This document shows, one piece after another, positions 28,522 to 29,925 of a stretch of 29,925 bases of DNA; position 1 is the first letter of the stretch; each line of letters starts with the position of its first letter. A model generated the notes under the pieces. It was given only the letters and a program-made list of their open reading frames with translations. It was not told the DNA's origin and searched no databases. The stretch is from contig JAEZHK010000138.1 in the NCBI GenBank assembly GCA_023416655.1, forward strand, positions 1 through 29,925. The letters are read 5' to 3'. Position numbers and translations under genes: made by a program. The DNA is from Bacillota bacterium (GTDB lineage Bacteria; Bacillota; Clostridia; Christensenellales; Aristaeellaceae).

Positions 28522-28689
28522 CGTTCCCGGCGACCCGCGCGCCGGGAACGCAGTTTCCTCCATCAGTGCGTCGACTGGTGGAGGAAACACTTCCATAAGT
28601 CAGGGAGCCGCCCGGAAATCCCGCAGGATTTCAGGCTCCCGCAGTCTTCTTCCTATGCGATGAAAAGCCGCCCGGCGGATTTTCATCGC
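28522..28689 (-). repeat. A-type four-hairpin element, copy A7 (3' of the SPOCS/LysM gene)
   Basis: The most regular copy. Hairpin 1: CGTTCCCGGCG / CGCCGGGAACG (28522-28550). Hairpin 2: GTTTCCTCCATCAGT / ACTGGTGGAGGAAAC (28553-28588). Hairpin 3: GGGAGCC / GGCTCCC enclosing GAAATCC / GGATTTC (28603-28640). Hairpin 4: GCGATGAAAA / TTTTCATCGC with CCG / CGG inside (28657-28689). Left of hairpin 1 the CTCGTCGTACTTTCCAATCG stretch is shared with A5. It starts 17 nt after the stop of the SPOCS gene, the largest distance in the set. Confidence 0.87.
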
Positions 28690-28706
28690 CCTGATTATAC
28701 CACGCT

Positions 28707-29925
28707 TCAGACTCTGAGTACAATGGGCTTGCCCGCCTCCACCGCACCGATGCGCGACTGGGCCACCCGGTGGCGTTCGCCGATGGTCCACGCGTTGTCG
28801 CCCGGCTGCGGCCAGACGATCAGAATGCCGCTGCGACCCGGAGCCACATCCGCCGCCTCCACGTCCTCCACCACGGTCACCGGCTGCGTGCGCATTGCGG
28901 CCCCTGTCACATGCAGTGAGCACTTGAGCTCAAGCCGGTCACTCATCAGCGCGCTGGCCTCGGCCCCGGTGGCCTCCACGGAGAGTTCGCCGTTCACCGG
29001 CAGCGCGCCTTCGGCGCGGAGGGTGAAGGGAAGCTCGCTCCTGGCCGCCTGCAGCCGTTCGCTGCCGCCGGGGAGGTACAGTACGCCCGCTTCCAATACG
29101 CCCGATACCTGCGTCTGCCCGTTCTCGCTGGACCACTCGCTGACGACGGGCCGCACCCGGGCCGCCAGCACCGTGCCCGCGCCGGGCGCGCCCTCCGGCA
29201 GCAGCATCGTCCCGCGGAATACCTGGGTACTGTCCAGGATGTCCTCGCCGGTGGCGACGTTCAATGTCTGCTGCTGCGCCGTAATCGCCTGGCCGGACGT
29301 GGTGTACGCGCCGGACAGCGCGGTGGCGCCGTCCCGGCCATAGGCGCGCACCGAGATTGAAAGGTTTGCCTCCAGCGTCAGCGCGGACTCCTCGCTGCCG
29401 CCCTGCTCCACGTTGGTGGCGAGCTTTGTCACGTGGGCGCTCGCCCGCACATTGTCGGTCAGCCACTCGGGCAAATCCACCACCTCGTCAAAGGGCAGCG
29501 CCACCTTGACCAGCGCCACGGGCCTCGCCGTGACACCCGTTCCGATCAGCGTCTCCGTGAGCACCTCGCCCTTGACCCGCACGCCGCCAAGATCCGGCGC
29601 GGCGCTTGTCACCCGCGCGGTGGACCAGTCGATGAGTGCGAGCCGCGCGTCCAATTGTGCGGGCAGCGCCACGCTCTCCCGGAGCACCGCGTCCGCGCCC
29701 GCCTCGGCGGAGAGCTTCGTGGAGGTCACCTCCACGAACTTGGCCTCCAGCGCCGGGATGCCCGCCGCCTGCGTAATCACGCTGACGGTGTCCAGCGTGG
29801 AGACCTGCGCCGTCAGGTTGATCGACACCAGAAACACCATGCGTCCGTTTTCGTAGGAAGTCTCCACGTGTTCCACCTGGCCGTCGACGTTCGCGATCAT
29901 CCGGGGCTTGGCCCCGGGTGTTTCG
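28707..29925 (-). CDS. SPOCS (DUF3794) and LysM domain protein, probable spore coat/SipL-like (5' end outside the window)
   Basis: Likely a spore-coat morphogenetic or spore-surface protein of the SipL/SpoVID type. At least 406 residues are visible and the frame stays open to the window edge, so the ATG at 29900 is probably internal. Several SPOCS-type beta-rich units repeat, as in VRVKGEVLTETLIGTG and GYxVxG-like segments such as TQVSGVLEAGVLYLPGG and MIANVDGQVEHVETSYENGR. The C-terminus resembles a degenerate LysM: ILIVWPQPGDNAWTIGERHR and then IGAVEAGKPIVLRV, where PGDxxWxIAxR and GQxLxIP are expected. In C. difficile SipL the LysM recruits coat protein SpoIVA; equivalence here is inference. 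Confidence 0.8.
   Translation of the reverse strand, partial: ETPGAKPRMIANVDGQVEHVETSYENGRMVFLVSINLTAQVSTLDTVSVITQAAGIPALEAKFVEVTSTKLSAEAGADAVLRESVALPAQLDARLALIDWSTARVTSAAPDLGGVRVKGEVLTETLIGTGVTARPVALVKVALPFDEVVDLPEWLTDNVRASAHVTKLATNVEQGGSEESALTLEANLSISVRAYGRDGATALSGAYTTSGQAITAQQQTLNVATGEDILDSTQVFRGTMLLPEGAPGAGTVLAARVRPVVSEWSSENGQTQVSGVLEAGVLYLPGGSERLQAARSELPFTLRAEGALPVNGELSVEATGAEASALMSDRLELKCSLHVTGAAMRTQPVTVVEDVEAADVAPGRSGILIVWPQPGDNAWTIGERHRVAQSRIGAVEAGKPIVLRV

Noticed and set aside
2963..28689. The repeats as a CRISPR array or integron attC sites
   Set aside because: They are far apart, each next to a different gene, with internal multi-stem structure, no regular spacers, and no cas or integrase genes in the window.

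Overview
The window reads as a GC-rich, endospore-forming member of the Firmicutes, most likely class Clostridia. It has ten sporulation or germination genes or gene groups (spoIIP, the complete spoIIIA operon, bofA, spoIIR, sleB, ypeB, a SPOCS/LysM coat-type gene). It also has the Asp23/AmaP/DUF2273 set, an archaeal-type ProS, and the chain nusB, tsaD-like, folD, xseA, xseB, ispA, DUF212, dxs, tlyA, nadK, argR, recN that is common in clostridia. Genus cannot be read from the sequence. No rRNA, tRNA, CRISPR array, phage or transposase gene was seen.

Layout, described in the direction of transcription on the minus strand (right to left). At the right edge are a 5'-truncated SPOCS/LysM gene, ispE, spoIIR, sleB and ypeB. 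Two plus-strand genes follow in the middle. One is htpG, under a CIRCE operator and a clear housekeeping promoter but broken by an in-frame TAG. The other is a membrane-anchored endonuclease/exonuclease/phosphatase. Divergent from htpG run bofA and spoIIIAA to AH, then asp23-amaP-DUF2273 with its own promoter and terminator. Next comes the housekeeping chain: RNA and DNA metabolism (nusB, xseAB, recN), one-carbon metabolism (folD), isoprenoid synthesis (ispA, dxs), ribosomal RNA methylation (tlyA), NADP supply (nadK) and arginine control (argR). The left end holds a PlsC-like acyltransferase, spoIIP, ybaK and the start of proS.

Several functions interlock. SpoIIR triggers sigma-E activation, SpoIIP drives engulfment, SpoIIIAA-AH builds the mother-cell to forespore channel, BofA delays sigma-K activation, and SleB/YpeB open the cortex at germination. 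IspE, IspA and Dxs belong to one isoprenoid route. YbaK edits the Cys-tRNA(Pro) mistakes made by the neighbouring ProS.

The most unusual content is between the genes. A family of about 165-bp elements (A) made of four consecutive hairpins occurs six times in full, once as a half copy, and as relics. All seven clear copies have the same orientation and start 0 to 17 nt after (once overlapping) the stop codon of a minus-strand gene. Stem sequences differ between copies but pairing is kept, which points to selection on RNA structure. A second element (B, about 250 bp) occurs twice, flanked by short direct repeats. Its internal hairpin resembles hairpin 3 of A in opposite orientation. A and B both interrupt the spoIIIA operon. 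Other oddities are a 59-residue SpoIIIAF, a 33-residue His/Asp/Glu linker in HtpG, and a PlsC-like protein with altered catalytic motifs.
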